64,000 bases of DNA. Origin: Rhipidocladum racemiflorum (lineage: Eukaryota > Streptophyta > Magnoliopsida > Poales > Poaceae). The stretch spans positions 4,285,001 through 4,349,000 of the forward strand of contig CM070572.1 in the NCBI GenBank assembly GCA_036346355.1, read 5' to 3'. Shown one piece after another: positions 11,654-21,383 of the stretch (its first letter is position 1; every line of letters begins with the position of its first letter). A program made the translations under genes and the position numbers. The notes under the pieces were generated by a model, which was given only the letters and a program-made list of their open reading frames with translations, was not told the DNA's origin and made no database searches.

Positions 11654-12124
11654 TAGGGATGGCAAAAATACCCGTGGGTCCGGGTACCCGCGGGTACCCG
11701 ACCCGACGGGTCCGGGTCCAAATTCGGACCCACGGGTATATTAGTTCGGGTCCGGGTCCGGATCTCATGTTGGACCCGTGGGTACCCAAACCCGACTCTA
11801 GGTAGAAGGTGAGGTGAACTTAAAATAGATTAGTATGCACTCTTGTCACAAGTCACATCATAGCTCAATGGAGCGAACCATGTGATTGAATCAAGAGGTC
11901 TTGTCTTCAAACCCCATTCTAGCTAAATTTTTTCTATTTTATTTGAATATCTCAATGACCTCATGCATGCAAACCTCAAATAACGGGTTCGGGTCGGGTA
12001 CCCATCGGGTCCGGGTCCGAGATTGGACCCGTGACTGATTTCGGGTCCGGGTCCGAAATTCGGGTCTCGGGTCCGGGTCCACGGAGGTTGGACCCGGAGG
12101 GACCCGGACCCGTTGCCATCCCTA
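11654..12124. mobile_element. Non-autonomous hAT MITE with perfect 8-bp TSD
   Basis: This 471-bp element has perfect 12-bp terminal inverted repeats (TAGGGATGGCAA) and a perfect 8-bp target duplication GTATATAC (11,646-11,653 and 12,125-12,132), diagnostic of the hAT superfamily. Both ends are packed with GGGTCCGGGTACCCG-type repeats that can pair across the element. It inserted into a copy of MITE family D, so it is younger than that copy. A tRNA-gene-like pair of boxes lies inside (see findings). Confidence 0.93.
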
Positions 12125-12217
12125 GTATATACTCTAAAACTGAAATTTTTGAAAAATGTACCTGAATTTGGTTTGCGCATTTGAAATCATAGTGCCCCAT
12201 TTCGGCGATATATATAT

Positions 12218-12413
12218 ATATAGTACAATTACCTGGGACACTATGGTGCCTAGGCACTATAATCCAAAATGAGTATTTTCACTATTTATTTGTATTCGGA
12301 ATTTTTTAAAATTTTTAGGATGTTGAGTTTAATCAGTTTACTAACTAGTTCAAACAAGTTTGAACTGAAATTCTATTAGAGTTTCTTTTTTTTTTTGTTG
12401 ATAGTTTGATTGT
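12218..12413. mobile_element. MITE family D, copy 3 (truncated)
   Basis: Starts GTACAATTACCTGGGACACT with the GGTGCCTAGGCACTAT variant of the terminal palindrome. It follows the family D body (TAGGATGTTGAGTTTAA, TTTACTAACTAGTTCAAACA) and then stops at a short GA microsatellite (12,416-12,434). The right half is missing. Confidence 0.6.
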
Positions 12414-12434
12414 TAAGAGAGAGAGAGAGAGAGA

Positions 12435-13457
12435 TCTTGTCCCATGTTTTTCCAGAAACCGGCTAGTAACTGGAACTAGCCAATCTATTGGAGGTTTGGA
12501 ACTAGTTTGCTTCTGGGATCTAAAACCCTAGACCTAGAGTCATGATTCACGAAATCAGATTATCATATTGTGATGGTAAGCAAGCTTTGCCTGCTCTGGA
12601 GCTGTCATTTCTGTTAGTTAATTCGATATATGTAGCACAACTTACCTAGCTAAAGCGGGCAATCCATTCTCCCCACTATAATTCTGCAGGAATGAGGTCA
12701 CTGTGCTTTATACCTGGCAATAGAATGCAGAAAACACTACAATGGATGAGCAGCAAAAAAAAAAGTAGTATAAATTGCAATCAATCAAACGCATGGCCAG
12801 TCGATTATACTCCAGCATAAACGCGTGTCTGAAGAAGAGGCCAAACCGTGCTGCACCTACTATCCATCCGTCCGTCCATTCACCAGTGATGCGCCACACA
12901 CACAAACCCTCCTCTCTTTCCCGGGGCGCTTTTGACTTGTCACCTACGCGCACAAACCTCATACAGCCAGCCCCCAAGAAACAAGCCATTCTTCTCTCTT
13001 GCATTCATGCAACAGTGTGCAACACAACACGCAGAAGAGAACGAAAAGCGAAGACAAATGGCGGTCATTGTCGATCCATTTTTTATGTGTGTTGACTTTG
13101 GGTGCGGTTTGGTGCTAAAATGATGGCTAGTAGTAGCTGATTGTGTGGTTTGGTGAGCAATTGGGTTTTTTCCTTTCAAAGACAGATGCTTGCAGGCTCA
13201 GGCTAATCAGTGGTGAACAAACAGGAGAAAAGCATGTCAAGCTGGCCTACCCTAAAGAAGCTCCATACGAACCATGCTTGTCCTAAACTAGCTCACATGC
13301 AGGTACTAAAGTGATAAGATTGTAAGGAACACTGTGTCCTAAATTAATGTCAATGTGTGACTGCAAGGTCAAAAATATACTAGCTAATTAAGAAGAGAGA
13401 GAGAGAGAAAGAACACTGAACAATAATGCAGAGCAAAGCAGGTCGGATGCCTCCTAA
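12435..13457. other. Intergenic, no gene seen
   Basis: No domain, RNA gene or element terminus recognised. A GAGAGA tract lies at about 13,393-13,409. The sequence forms the left flank of the PIF/Harbinger element, which begins at 13,458. Confidence 0.5.
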
Positions 13458-13654
13458 GACTGTCTCCAACCATAGCCTGGAAAAGCAGGCCTGTACGAGT
13501 CCTGAATAGTGCGGCCTGCATACGATTTGGGCCTTTATATTATTTCCATTCCCAACCATGGCTGATCTTCCTTGCCTGTATACCAACCGTCGAGCATATC
13601 AACCGTCAAAGACGTCCCTTCGCACGAGTGTACTGCTTGGAGTCGTCCCTGCCG

Positions 13655-13984
13655 GAATGAGTCGTCGCCAGCACCGTCCACAGGAGTAGCCGTCGGCGAT
13701 CGCCAGCTACGCCCAAAGATTGTCCGGTCGACGGCTTCCGGCGGCGTTGCCAGTCGATTTGACGCCAGGTCTGCACCGAAAACTTTCTGCTGTAGTATCA
13801 AACTCAGCTCCAGTTACATTGTTATGACTTGTTGAACTTCCTCTGGTGGAATGGCTCGCGTAAGTTCTGGTGTGGCCAAAATTATTTTGCGTTGGACTTC
13901 TCTGTTGTTCTGAAAGCGAAACCAAAAGTATGTGTGTTCAAAACGAAGCAGTTACGCAACAGTTCATGACCAAACTCAGTTATG
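13655..13984. repeat. Direct repeat R1 inside the Harbinger element
   Basis: Two blocks, 13,655-13,697 and 13,894-13,984, match one continuous block R2 at 14,741-14,875 in the same orientation. Shared landmarks are GAATGAGTCG, GGAGTAGCCGTCGG, GGACTTCTCTG, GAAAGCGAAACCAAAAGTAT, TTCAAAACGAAGCAG and ATGACCAAACTCAGTT. R1 has 196 extra bases that R2 lacks. The methyl-binding gene fragment lies exactly between R1 and R2. Confidence 0.85.
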
Positions 13985-14472
13985 TGACATATCTTCTGGG
14001 TCATCACATGATAAGATCCGGTTCCATTCACAAGCCCTTGCACATACAAAAAGTTCCTGACAAATCACGTAGCTCTTCATATTTTTCTTTTGTTGGAACG
14101 ACTCTCCATCTGAAGCAGTAAGCACATTGCACAGTATAAGCACCAATAGATGGTAGAACTGTGCCATATCTATATCTTGGTTTCATGACTCTTTGGTGCA
14201 GTGAAGTACAGTGATCTGTGGGCTCAGTAACTTCAACTACCCTACAATTTCCACGTGAGATCTCAGGATTGTAAAGGACAAGCTGCTTTGATGCATCTTC
14301 CATTGAGTAATCCTTGCCATTGTTGTCATCAGCATCATCGATAATTTGTACTTCAACAGTGTCAGATAACTTACGAAGTTTCTTTTTTGAAGGATGAGAC
14401 TTGCAAGAATGAACTCCCCTAGTCTCAGTTTTATGACCTTGAAAAGTCCTCATTAGATAATCGTCTTTTTTC
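13976..14472 (-). pseudogene. Captured CW-zinc-finger methyl-CpG-binding (MBD) gene fragment
   Basis: The minus strand starts at a good splice acceptor (TTCTTACAG, exon base 14,472) and reads through a Lys/Asp-rich segment into YTVQCAYCFRWRVVPTKEKY, then, after a frameshift near 14,060, FVCARACEWNRILSCDDPED. This is the CW-type zinc finger (C-x2-C, conserved W, two further Cys) in the form found in plant methyl-CpG-binding domain proteins of the MBD2/MBD4 kind, where CW precedes the MBD. The MBD itself is absent. Intron-like sequence upstream (14,473-14,740) was carried along, so the copy is genomic, not cDNA-derived. The frameshift and truncation mean no functional protein. The parent gene should exist elsewhere in the genome. 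Identification is from motif recognition. Confidence 0.78.
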
Positions 14473-14740
14473 CTGTAAGAAGGATCACAGATTCAATGAA
14501 CACCAGCATGACTTCAGTAGAGTTATCCCCTATTGTTTCCATAAAAAAAGTATCAGCATGGTAGTAAGTCAATGTGTGCAAGAAATCAGAACATTTTACT
14601 ACTCCAACAATAAAATTTACAAGTTTAGGAATTGAAATTCACCACTGAAAAACTGAAGACAGAAACACAATCTATTATGTTCACTATACCTGGAACTATA
14701 AGTACATCTTTGGTAGGACTAAAATTACATATTAATGAAG

Positions 14741-14875
14741 GAATGAGTCGCCGCCAACACCATCCACGGGAGTAGCCGTCGGACTTCTCTGCTGTTCTTG
14801 AAAGCGAAACCAAAAGTATGTGTGTTCAAAACGAAGCAGCTACGCAACAGTTAATGACCAAACTCAGTTCTGTAA
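14741..14875. repeat. Direct repeat R2 inside the Harbinger element
   Basis: The second, uninterrupted copy of the sequence described for R1. It lies immediately upstream of the transposase start and on the other side of the captured MBD fragment. The two copies differ by a few substitutions and a one-base indel, so the duplication is not brand new. Confidence 0.85.
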
Positions 14876-14960
14876 CAATAGGATGAGTGATTTGTGTTCA
14901 TTGCTATCCCTCACTGTGGTTACTTATCTTGTGTTTCGATGCTATATCAGATCAAAGATC

Positions 14961-16383
14961 ATGCAGTGGAGCAACAACTCTCTCTTCTTTACGAGGCGCG
15001 TGCAATGGGACGGTGGAGAGGACGACGACTCACCGACGTTCCTAAACTTCATGGTTAATGAGTTGCCACCGGTATATGAGCCATTTTGTGATGATGAGGA
15101 GGACGATGCAGTTGTGCTAGCAATGCTTGATGGGAATGGTCATGTTAAGCGCTATAGAGGTTCAATCCCTGGCCACATTGTGGTGAACCGTGATCATCAT
15201 GGAGGAGACAAACGTATCCGTGATGACTATTTTGCTGACCCATCTACGTACCCGCCATACATATTCCGTCGAAGGTGATACCTACTACTGCAAATGTAGT
15301 TAATTTGTGTTCCAAGAGTACTGATGAAATCTAAAATGTAATGGCTACAGGTTCAGGATGAACAAGGAATTGTTCCTACGGATCGTCGACGGCATTCAGT
15401 CAGTGTCAAAATATTTTCACCAGAAAGAAGATTGTTGTGGCAAGTTAGGCCTCACTGGGCTACAAAAAGCAGTAGCCGCCATCCGTCTGCTTGCTTACGG
15501 TGGCCCCGCGGATGCAATAGACGAGTATGTGCGCATTGGTGAGTCGACCACACAACAATCTCTCCATAAATTTTGTAGTGCTGTAATTGAAGCTTTTGGG
15601 CCGGAGTACCTGCGTTCTCCCTCACTGGCAGATATAAAAAGACTAATGGACTATAATGAGGCACGAGGCTTCCCTGGAATGATCGGCAGTATTGACTGCA
15701 TGCATTGGGCTTGGGATAATTGCCCCACTGCATGGAAGGGCCAATTTACTGGCCGTGGGAAGCAGGCATCCATGATACTTGAAGCTGTGGCCTCACATGA
15801 CCTATGGATATGGCATGCATACTTTGGGATGCCCGGTAGTTGTAACGATATTAATGTCTTGCACCGGTCTACCGTCTTTTCAAGCTTTTTGACCGGTGAG
15901 TCTCCTGAAGTTACATATACGGTGAACGGGAAAGAGTACACCATTCCTTATTATCTCGCAGACGCAATTTACCCGGCTTGGGCCGCCTTTGTGAAATCGC
16001 TACGTCAGCCTCAAGGCCACAAGCAAGAGCACTTTGCACAGCTCCAGGAGTCAGCACGAAAGGACATTGAGCGTGCATTTGGGGTCCTCCAAAAGCGGTG
16101 GGCTATTGTTAGGGGGCCTGCCAAGGGTTGGTTCATGAAAGACATAGGAAACATTATGACAGCGTGCATCGTAATGCATAATATGATAATGGAGGATGAA
16201 GGGGATCAAGTAGACTCGGACGACTTTGAGTCCCTCGGTGAGCAAGCTGATGCCAGGGTGGGCAGACTTAGGGAAAGGCGAGAGTTAGTTGGTCAGCTCC
16301 ATAAGCTGAGGGATCCCACTGCTCATCACCAGCTGCAACAAGACCTGATAGAGCATAATTGGACTCGGCTCGGTTCGATGTAG
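14961..16383 (+). CDS. PIF/Harbinger DDE transposase (DDE_Tnp_4 type)
   Basis: Two exons, 14,961-15,274 and 15,351-16,383, joined across a 76-nt GT-AG intron (GAAG|GTGATA ... GCTACAG|GTTC), give 448 residues. The start MQWSNNSLF is the first plausible Met in frame; a longer upstream reading is possible. The N-terminal part is acidic (EDDDSP, CDDEEDD), then DDYFADPSTYPPYIFRRRFRM, the usual lead-in of plant PIF transposases. The catalytic triad is visible as D220 in GSIDCMHW, D309 in YYLADAIYPAW and E345 in RKDIERAFGVLQ. The family normally has LADGIYP, so Gly to Ala next to the second Asp is a mild oddity. Length is typical. It excises and inserts the element at TWA sites and acts with the Myb-like ORF1. 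Confidence 0.95.
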
Positions 16384-16728
16384 GCACGTCGATGGTAATT
16401 ATGAATTGTCCAACTTGTTTCCTCTTTGTTCATTACAAACATATGCATGGTCTATTAATCATTGTCTTGGTCTCAGGTTACATGGACGCTGATATGGTGG
16501 AGGATATTTTGGCTTTTGGGAACATTTTGGTAGCATGCTCTTTTAAAGGTAGTGCATGTATGAAGTGGTGTTGTCATCAGACAAACTCAAAGATGACATA
16601 AAACAACATTGTGGAGATCTTAATTTGTTGCAAGTTGCAACTGTTGCTTGGTGATATTAAGTATTGTTAGTCCTATGATTATGCCACTGTTCTTGGAAAA
16701 AACATGAGGTGGCAGAGATCATGCATAC
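16384..16728. other. Harbinger interior, 3' side of transposase
   Basis: AT-rich sequence between the transposase stop and the AGPase fragment. Likely holds the transposase 3' UTR; no gene recognised. Confidence 0.5.
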
Positions 16729-17005
16729 CTCAGAGTTAGAAATTGTCACATTTTTTCCTATCCTCGCGTTCTTGTCTGTGATTCAGCTCCTGCAAATTTG
16801 TTGTAATTGTAGAAGACTGGACTTGATTCTATTGGAGTAATATGCTTCTAGCAACAAAGAGGACTTACCTTGAGGTGCACATTGGAGCCTATCCGAGAAT
16901 GAATTCCAACAACACTATGCTCTATCCTGCAGTTATCCAAGAAATATCCATGGGAAATGATTGAATCAGTGATATGCAAAGATATCAATATATTAGAAGG
17001 TGACG
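16729..17005 (-). pseudogene. Captured ADP-glucose pyrophosphorylase large-subunit fragment
   Basis: Two exon pieces with an intervening intron are seen on the minus strand. The first, about 17,005-16,869, reads ITDSIISHGYFLDNC, then IEHSVVGIHSRIGSNVHLK and ends at a perfect donor (CAAG|GTAAGT). The second, 16,789-16,729, follows TTTGCAG and contains DKNARIGKNVTISNSE before GAG|GTATGC. These are consecutive parts of the C-terminal beta-helix of plant AGPase large subunits, the starch-synthesis regulatory enzyme. The second exon has an in-frame stop just before the conserved segment, and the rest of the gene is missing. The retained intron shows a genomic origin. It lies inside the PIF/Harbinger element, opposite to the transposase. 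Left boundary of the first exon approximate. Confidence 0.8.
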
Positions 17006-17062
17006 GCACCATATACCTTACTGTTATTTCTGAAGAAAACAACCTAAAGTATACAAATCATT

Positions 17063-17165
17063 AGACCAAAATCAGATGCCCGGCTGACATTATAAACCGA
17101 TACAGCTTACCATTGCCTTTAAATCATTAGACCAAGATCAGATGCCCGGCTGACATTATAGACAG
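17063..17165. repeat. Short tandem duplication
   Basis: A ~40-bp sequence (AAATCATTAGACCAA, ATCAGATGCCCGGCTGACAT) appears twice, at about 17,057-17,094 and 17,126-17,161, separated by about 30 bp. Possibly left by repair near the captured AGPase piece. Rest of 17,006-17,431 is noncoding. Confidence 0.8.
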
Positions 17166-17431
17166 AGCCATCATTGTTCAGTCCACAAGGACCAAATTAA
17201 TAGTCTTAACACATGAAAGAGATTTTAATAAATGCTGGAAATCAAACTACTGTCATAGCAAAACAAAGGCAACTCAATTGATCTAAATATTTCAAATCGA
17301 CCCCACATGTGCATAGATACATATCGACCCCACATGTGCACAAGATAATTAAGCATCACAACATGAAATTGATAGCACAAATTAAAATTCAGCCAACGTA
17401 CAAATTCGGCTTATTACAACACAGAAGTTCC

Positions 17432-18665
17432 CTACTCCATACCACTCGTGCGAGCTCTGATCTTTGCAAGAACCTGTCCCTGCAACCTCTCATAATACTC
17501 ACGAAGAGCAGGATTACAAGTGTCGAGGTTAATGGCGAGGATCCTTTCATCTTCTTGCCTTTCTTCCTTTTCAACACGAATTTCTTCTGCCTTTGTGCGC
17601 AATTTAGCTTGTTCCTCTTCAATGTTTAGCCGCCTCTCTTCAAGTGACATCTGTCTTTCACGGTATTGCTCCAATTTCTCAAGCTTCCGCTCTTCCATAG
17701 TAACCATCTGCTCCATCTTCGACTGCCTTGATCCCTCGGCATCCTTCATGAAAGCTAGCTTGTCGACTGTGAGGTCGTGCATCTTGGAAGCATACTCCTG
17801 ACTGGCTTGAGAAATGAAGGTGCCCGATGATTTCTTCTTCGCTTCTTTTGCTGAGTCCCTGCCCATTGGCCTCTTTCCCTTTGTATTGTTCGGGGAAGAG
17901 TCTGCGTCCAAGTCGTTCTCACCTGCTCCTTCAGTTGCTTTGTTGGACTGTGTTGTAGAATCCATCCAAGCTGGCTCATCCTTCAAAAGGTGCCAGACGT
18001 GCAGGAACTTGAAACCGTGTCCCCATTCAGCAGCAAATTTGTCAGCGGCTTTAGTGGTCTGCCCAAATAAAAGGGAGTATGAGCAATCTATTGCAAACAT
18101 AAAGATAGAGCACTGCATGTACTATGACAATAAAGTAGAGGAAGTATCACACAAATTGCATGGATAGTTCAATCACCTTATCAGCGTCGGTCATCCCACT
18201 TGGATTGATTCGATGAACCTCATGGAAGGCTGATGAAAATTTCATAGTCTGCTCTTTAATCGCTTCCCACCTGCTCCTAACCGATTTTTGCGATCTCTCG
18301 GGGGCCATTCCTCGCTTGTTGTTGTAGGCATTAGTCACTCGCTGCCAGAAGGCCTCTCTCTTTTGTCCAGTGGCAACAATAGGATCACAACTAATTCCAA
18401 TCCAACACATGACTAAGTTCTTGTCCTCTTCTGGGCTGAAATTCTGCAGCTTAGTCTTGGTTGCTACTGCCTTTGTACATCGATTTGGTATTGGGGGGCC
18501 CTGTGGGTTTGCATCGAAGGAAGGATTGAAAGTGATCCCACCCACAGCAGCACTGCCAGGCTCATGATTCAAGTTCGTTGGTGCTGATGGTTGTGCATTC
18601 ATGGGATCTCTCATGATCCTCTCTGCCTCAGATTGAAGGTTCAACCAGAACGGGTCGTTTTCCAT
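17432..18665 (-). CDS. PIF/Harbinger ORF1, Myb/SANT-like DNA-binding protein
   Basis: Two exons on the minus strand, 18,665-18,177 and 18,058-17,432, joined across a 118-nt GT-AG intron (ATAAG|GTGATT ... TTGGGCAG|ACCACT), give 371 residues. The middle holds a trihelix/SANT-like domain starting NFSPEEDKNLVMCWIGIS and running through FWQRVTNAYNNKR and SVRSRWEAIKEQT; the second exon opens with FAAEWGHGFKFLHVWHLLKD. The C-terminal third is a charged coiled coil (METMEERKLEKLEQYRER-like, with many E/K/R heptads). This is the ORF1 partner of PIF/Harbinger transposases: it binds subterminal DNA and helps nuclear import of the transposase. It is convergent with the transposase. Start chosen at MENDPFWLNL, the first Met after upstream stops. 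Confidence 0.92.
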
Positions 18666-20157
18666 CCTACATACAACCAGACAAAAGCAGCATAGGGGAC
18701 AAATTAATCATGAACGGAGGACATATTTGCAATACCATATGCTATATAGGTATGTGGGTGGCTTCAGACGAACGAGTTGCTGCTCTTCTTCAAGGCAGAT
18801 ATATAGCTCGTATATATATATACATCTGAAACTTCAGTATACAAGGATGGACGGTAGTCAATGGAATAATTAAGATCGATCATCGAAAATTGCAAGAGAG
18901 ATGCATGGAGGGGCTTATTATCTAAACATATATAAAAGCATGATGACCGAATTTCTCCAGATCATAGTAGACATGCTATCTAAACATGTCAGTAGTAGAC
19001 TGGATTGTAGATGGAAGCAGATTCCTTTTCCAGTTTCCCCTCTTCTTTTCCTTCTATCAAGTTTGGTTAATTAAATCTCTTTCTCCATTGCTGCCTTTAG
19101 TCCAACCAATGATGCATCAGGGCGATAAAAGGTTGGATTGCAGGAGCCCTGGATTAGTGGATTGCTTGAACCTTACCCTTAGTATCTTGGTAGGTTTTCT
19201 CGTATGGTTGTTGCTAACATAACATTAAATCAGCATAGTTATCAGTACGTACCCCGAATGCCTCTTATCTAAAAATACAAACTTGAACTATGCATGTACG
19301 AATAAATTTAACTTAACAATGCTTAGCATACTACAATTAAATAGAAGGCATAGTTGTTATGCATCCTGGATCTAAGCTAGCAAGCTGCTGCACTAGTTTC
19401 TTGGCATGGATAACTTCATTGGTGCTGTGCTAGTAAGATCCTCGTACTGGTTCTTCAAAAAATATGATCCTCATGGAGTGAATCTAATGGCGGCGGCAAC
19501 CTGCTACAGGTGGAGATGGCGAGTTCATGTTTGGTGAAAACGAACGGCAAATGGCAAAGTCAATCGATCACAGTCACACCATGGCCCGGGCTGCTTGCTC
19601 GACAACGCGACGCGGCAAACAATCACAAACGCGCATGGTAGATCTGGAATACAAGGAGGAGGCGGACAAGACCAGATCTGGAGGGCGGCGAAAATTCCTC
19701 ACCTTTTTTCTAAACGAAGACGCTTTGCCGGAGTGGATGGCGACGAGGATGTATTACGCCGAACGCGTCGTCGACCACCGTTCCCAGTTGATTCACCGCC
19801 TCCAGATCTGCCCTTGGCCGCCGCCTCTCTGTCTCCACACCCGTCGACCCTCCGCCCCAAAGTTGCCCCGGATCTGCCGGCCACCGCACCGTTGCCGCCG
19901 GATCCGGCTCCGACGACCGCAACCGTTCTTGTACCCTCGCCCGCCGTGGGAACAGGGACGACGCCTTCCGGGAGAAGGCGCGAACAACCGGCAGTTGAGG
20001 ATGGCACACGCGAGGACGGCCGCTGCATATAGCGACGAAAGCCTTCGGCCTCTTCGAAACAGGCGCATATAGCACGCGCTATTGGGATGGCTACAGGCCT
20101 GAATATGCCTCCAAACATCTGAACAGGCTGTTTTACAGGCCACCGTTGGAGACGGTC
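18666..20157. other. Harbinger right side: ORF1 5' region and GC-rich block
   Basis: 18,666-19,500 is AT-rich with no gene. 19,560-20,060 is strongly GC-rich (CCGCC/CGACG repeats) and lies upstream of ORF1, so it is best read as ORF1 promoter/5' UTR. Several overlapping open frames on both strands are explained by the GC content and show no domain. The last ~60 bp are the right terminal inverted repeat. Confidence 0.55.
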
Positions 20158-21383
20158 TAATAGGTTACTCTGTAATCTTGGTGTGGTAGCAGTTGTAGAA
20201 TCAAGATCAGTACTGTCTTTAGGTGTTAAACTGTACACACTGCGCTCCACAGAGAAGATAGAGGGCAGGCAGTCATAGTGAAAGCCAGGACATGATAATC
20301 TCAGAATGTTCTGAAGAGACAGGCATACAGCCCATGCATTCATGGAGCAGAGCCACCCAAACAACATCCTCCATTTACGTTGAATTGTAGCTTAAGAGAA
20401 AGAAGTGGGGTTCTGCCTCAAACCTCAAGAGACGCCCCTTTATCAACGATTCAGTACAACGCAAATGTGGTGATGAACTTGCTTCTAAAATGACACCAGA
20501 AGAGTGTTTGTAGTGGACATGTCGAGTACTCTAGTTCACAGTATTGCTGCCTGCCTGCCATGATGTGCCAGCAACTGGAGCATCTTCTTGTACACCTGTA
20601 CACATTGACCATTCCATTGCCAGTAACTGGGAAAAGGAAAAGCAGAGCACACATCACAACGCACCTGGCTGTGTGAACTTCTAGCTGGAAGGTGAAACAA
20701 GGACAGTTCAAAGTTCAAACCGATCGGCAGGGGAGAATAATTGTCAGGGGATTAGAGGTAGTGGTGACATACACAGGAAATGCTATGTTGAAAGTGACAG
20801 AGAAATCTTATTCTTAAGCTATGTACAATCTGAATAAGGACATCCCTATTCGAGTTCGTTCCCTCTTTTCGCAGGACACAATTTTGTGAAAAAAAGATAA
20901 AATGTGTCCAACTTTGAACAGTGTACTGCACACATCTAACATGTGCCAGCCGGATAAAACGAGCCAAAATTTATTTACATTACAATCCAACAGTTCTCAT
21001 GCGGAGGATGGATACACTACATAGCATACTGTTTCCCACGGAAGGCAAGTGACAGCTGATGACTCCAGGATAAAAAATTCCTTCAACAGGAAATGGAAAC
21101 GTCACTTTGGGTAAAAATTTTCTTTCCAAATTTTACCAAAGGAGCAAGAGCAATAAACCACTGACTCACATCAAACATGCTTTGGAACTTCCGTGACGAA
21201 AATTTTCTGCCATGCATAGTAAGTACTTCATAAATTATCATTTGAACTAGGATAAACTGACATGCTGCCAAGACACTTGTAACATATTTACTCCGTAGAA
21301 TCTGGTTCTGAGTTTTGCCTTCCTCTAACCAGGAAACTGGACGTGGCAACCTTTACATGGCTCTTCGCATGGCTTGTGAACCT
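20158..21383. other. 3' flank of the Raf-like kinase gene
   Basis: This stretch lies between the Harbinger insertion and the kinase stop codon. It probably holds the kinase 3' UTR (minus strand, extending down from 21,383); no polyadenylation site can be fixed by eye. No other gene seen. Confidence 0.5.

Larger units (their letters stand above)
13458..20157. mobile_element. Complete PIF/Harbinger transposon carrying gene fragments
   Basis: The left end GACTGTCTCCAACCATAGCC and the reverse complement of the right end GACCGTCTCCAACGGTGGCC form terminal inverted repeats that continue imperfectly through CTGGAAAAGCAGGCCTG / CTGTAAAACAGCCTG. A perfect 3-bp duplication TAA flanks the element (13,455-13,457 and 20,158-20,160), the target preference of PIF/Harbinger. 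Inside are the two proteins these elements need: a DDE transposase on the plus strand and a Myb/SANT-like ORF1 on the minus strand, convergently arranged with outward GC-rich 5' regions. Unusually, it also carries pieces of two host genes. At 6.7 kb it is on the long side for this superfamily. Both genes look intact, so the element may be autonomous or recently so. Confidence 0.95.

Noticed and set aside
12708..13179. Opposing open frames of about 80-106 codons
   Set aside because: No motif, no splice context, and both strands open over the same bases; treated as chance.
19527..20143. Overlapping open frames on both strands of the GC-rich right side of the Harbinger element
   Set aside because: Several frames open at once, no domain, and the position fits ORF1 promoter/5' UTR.
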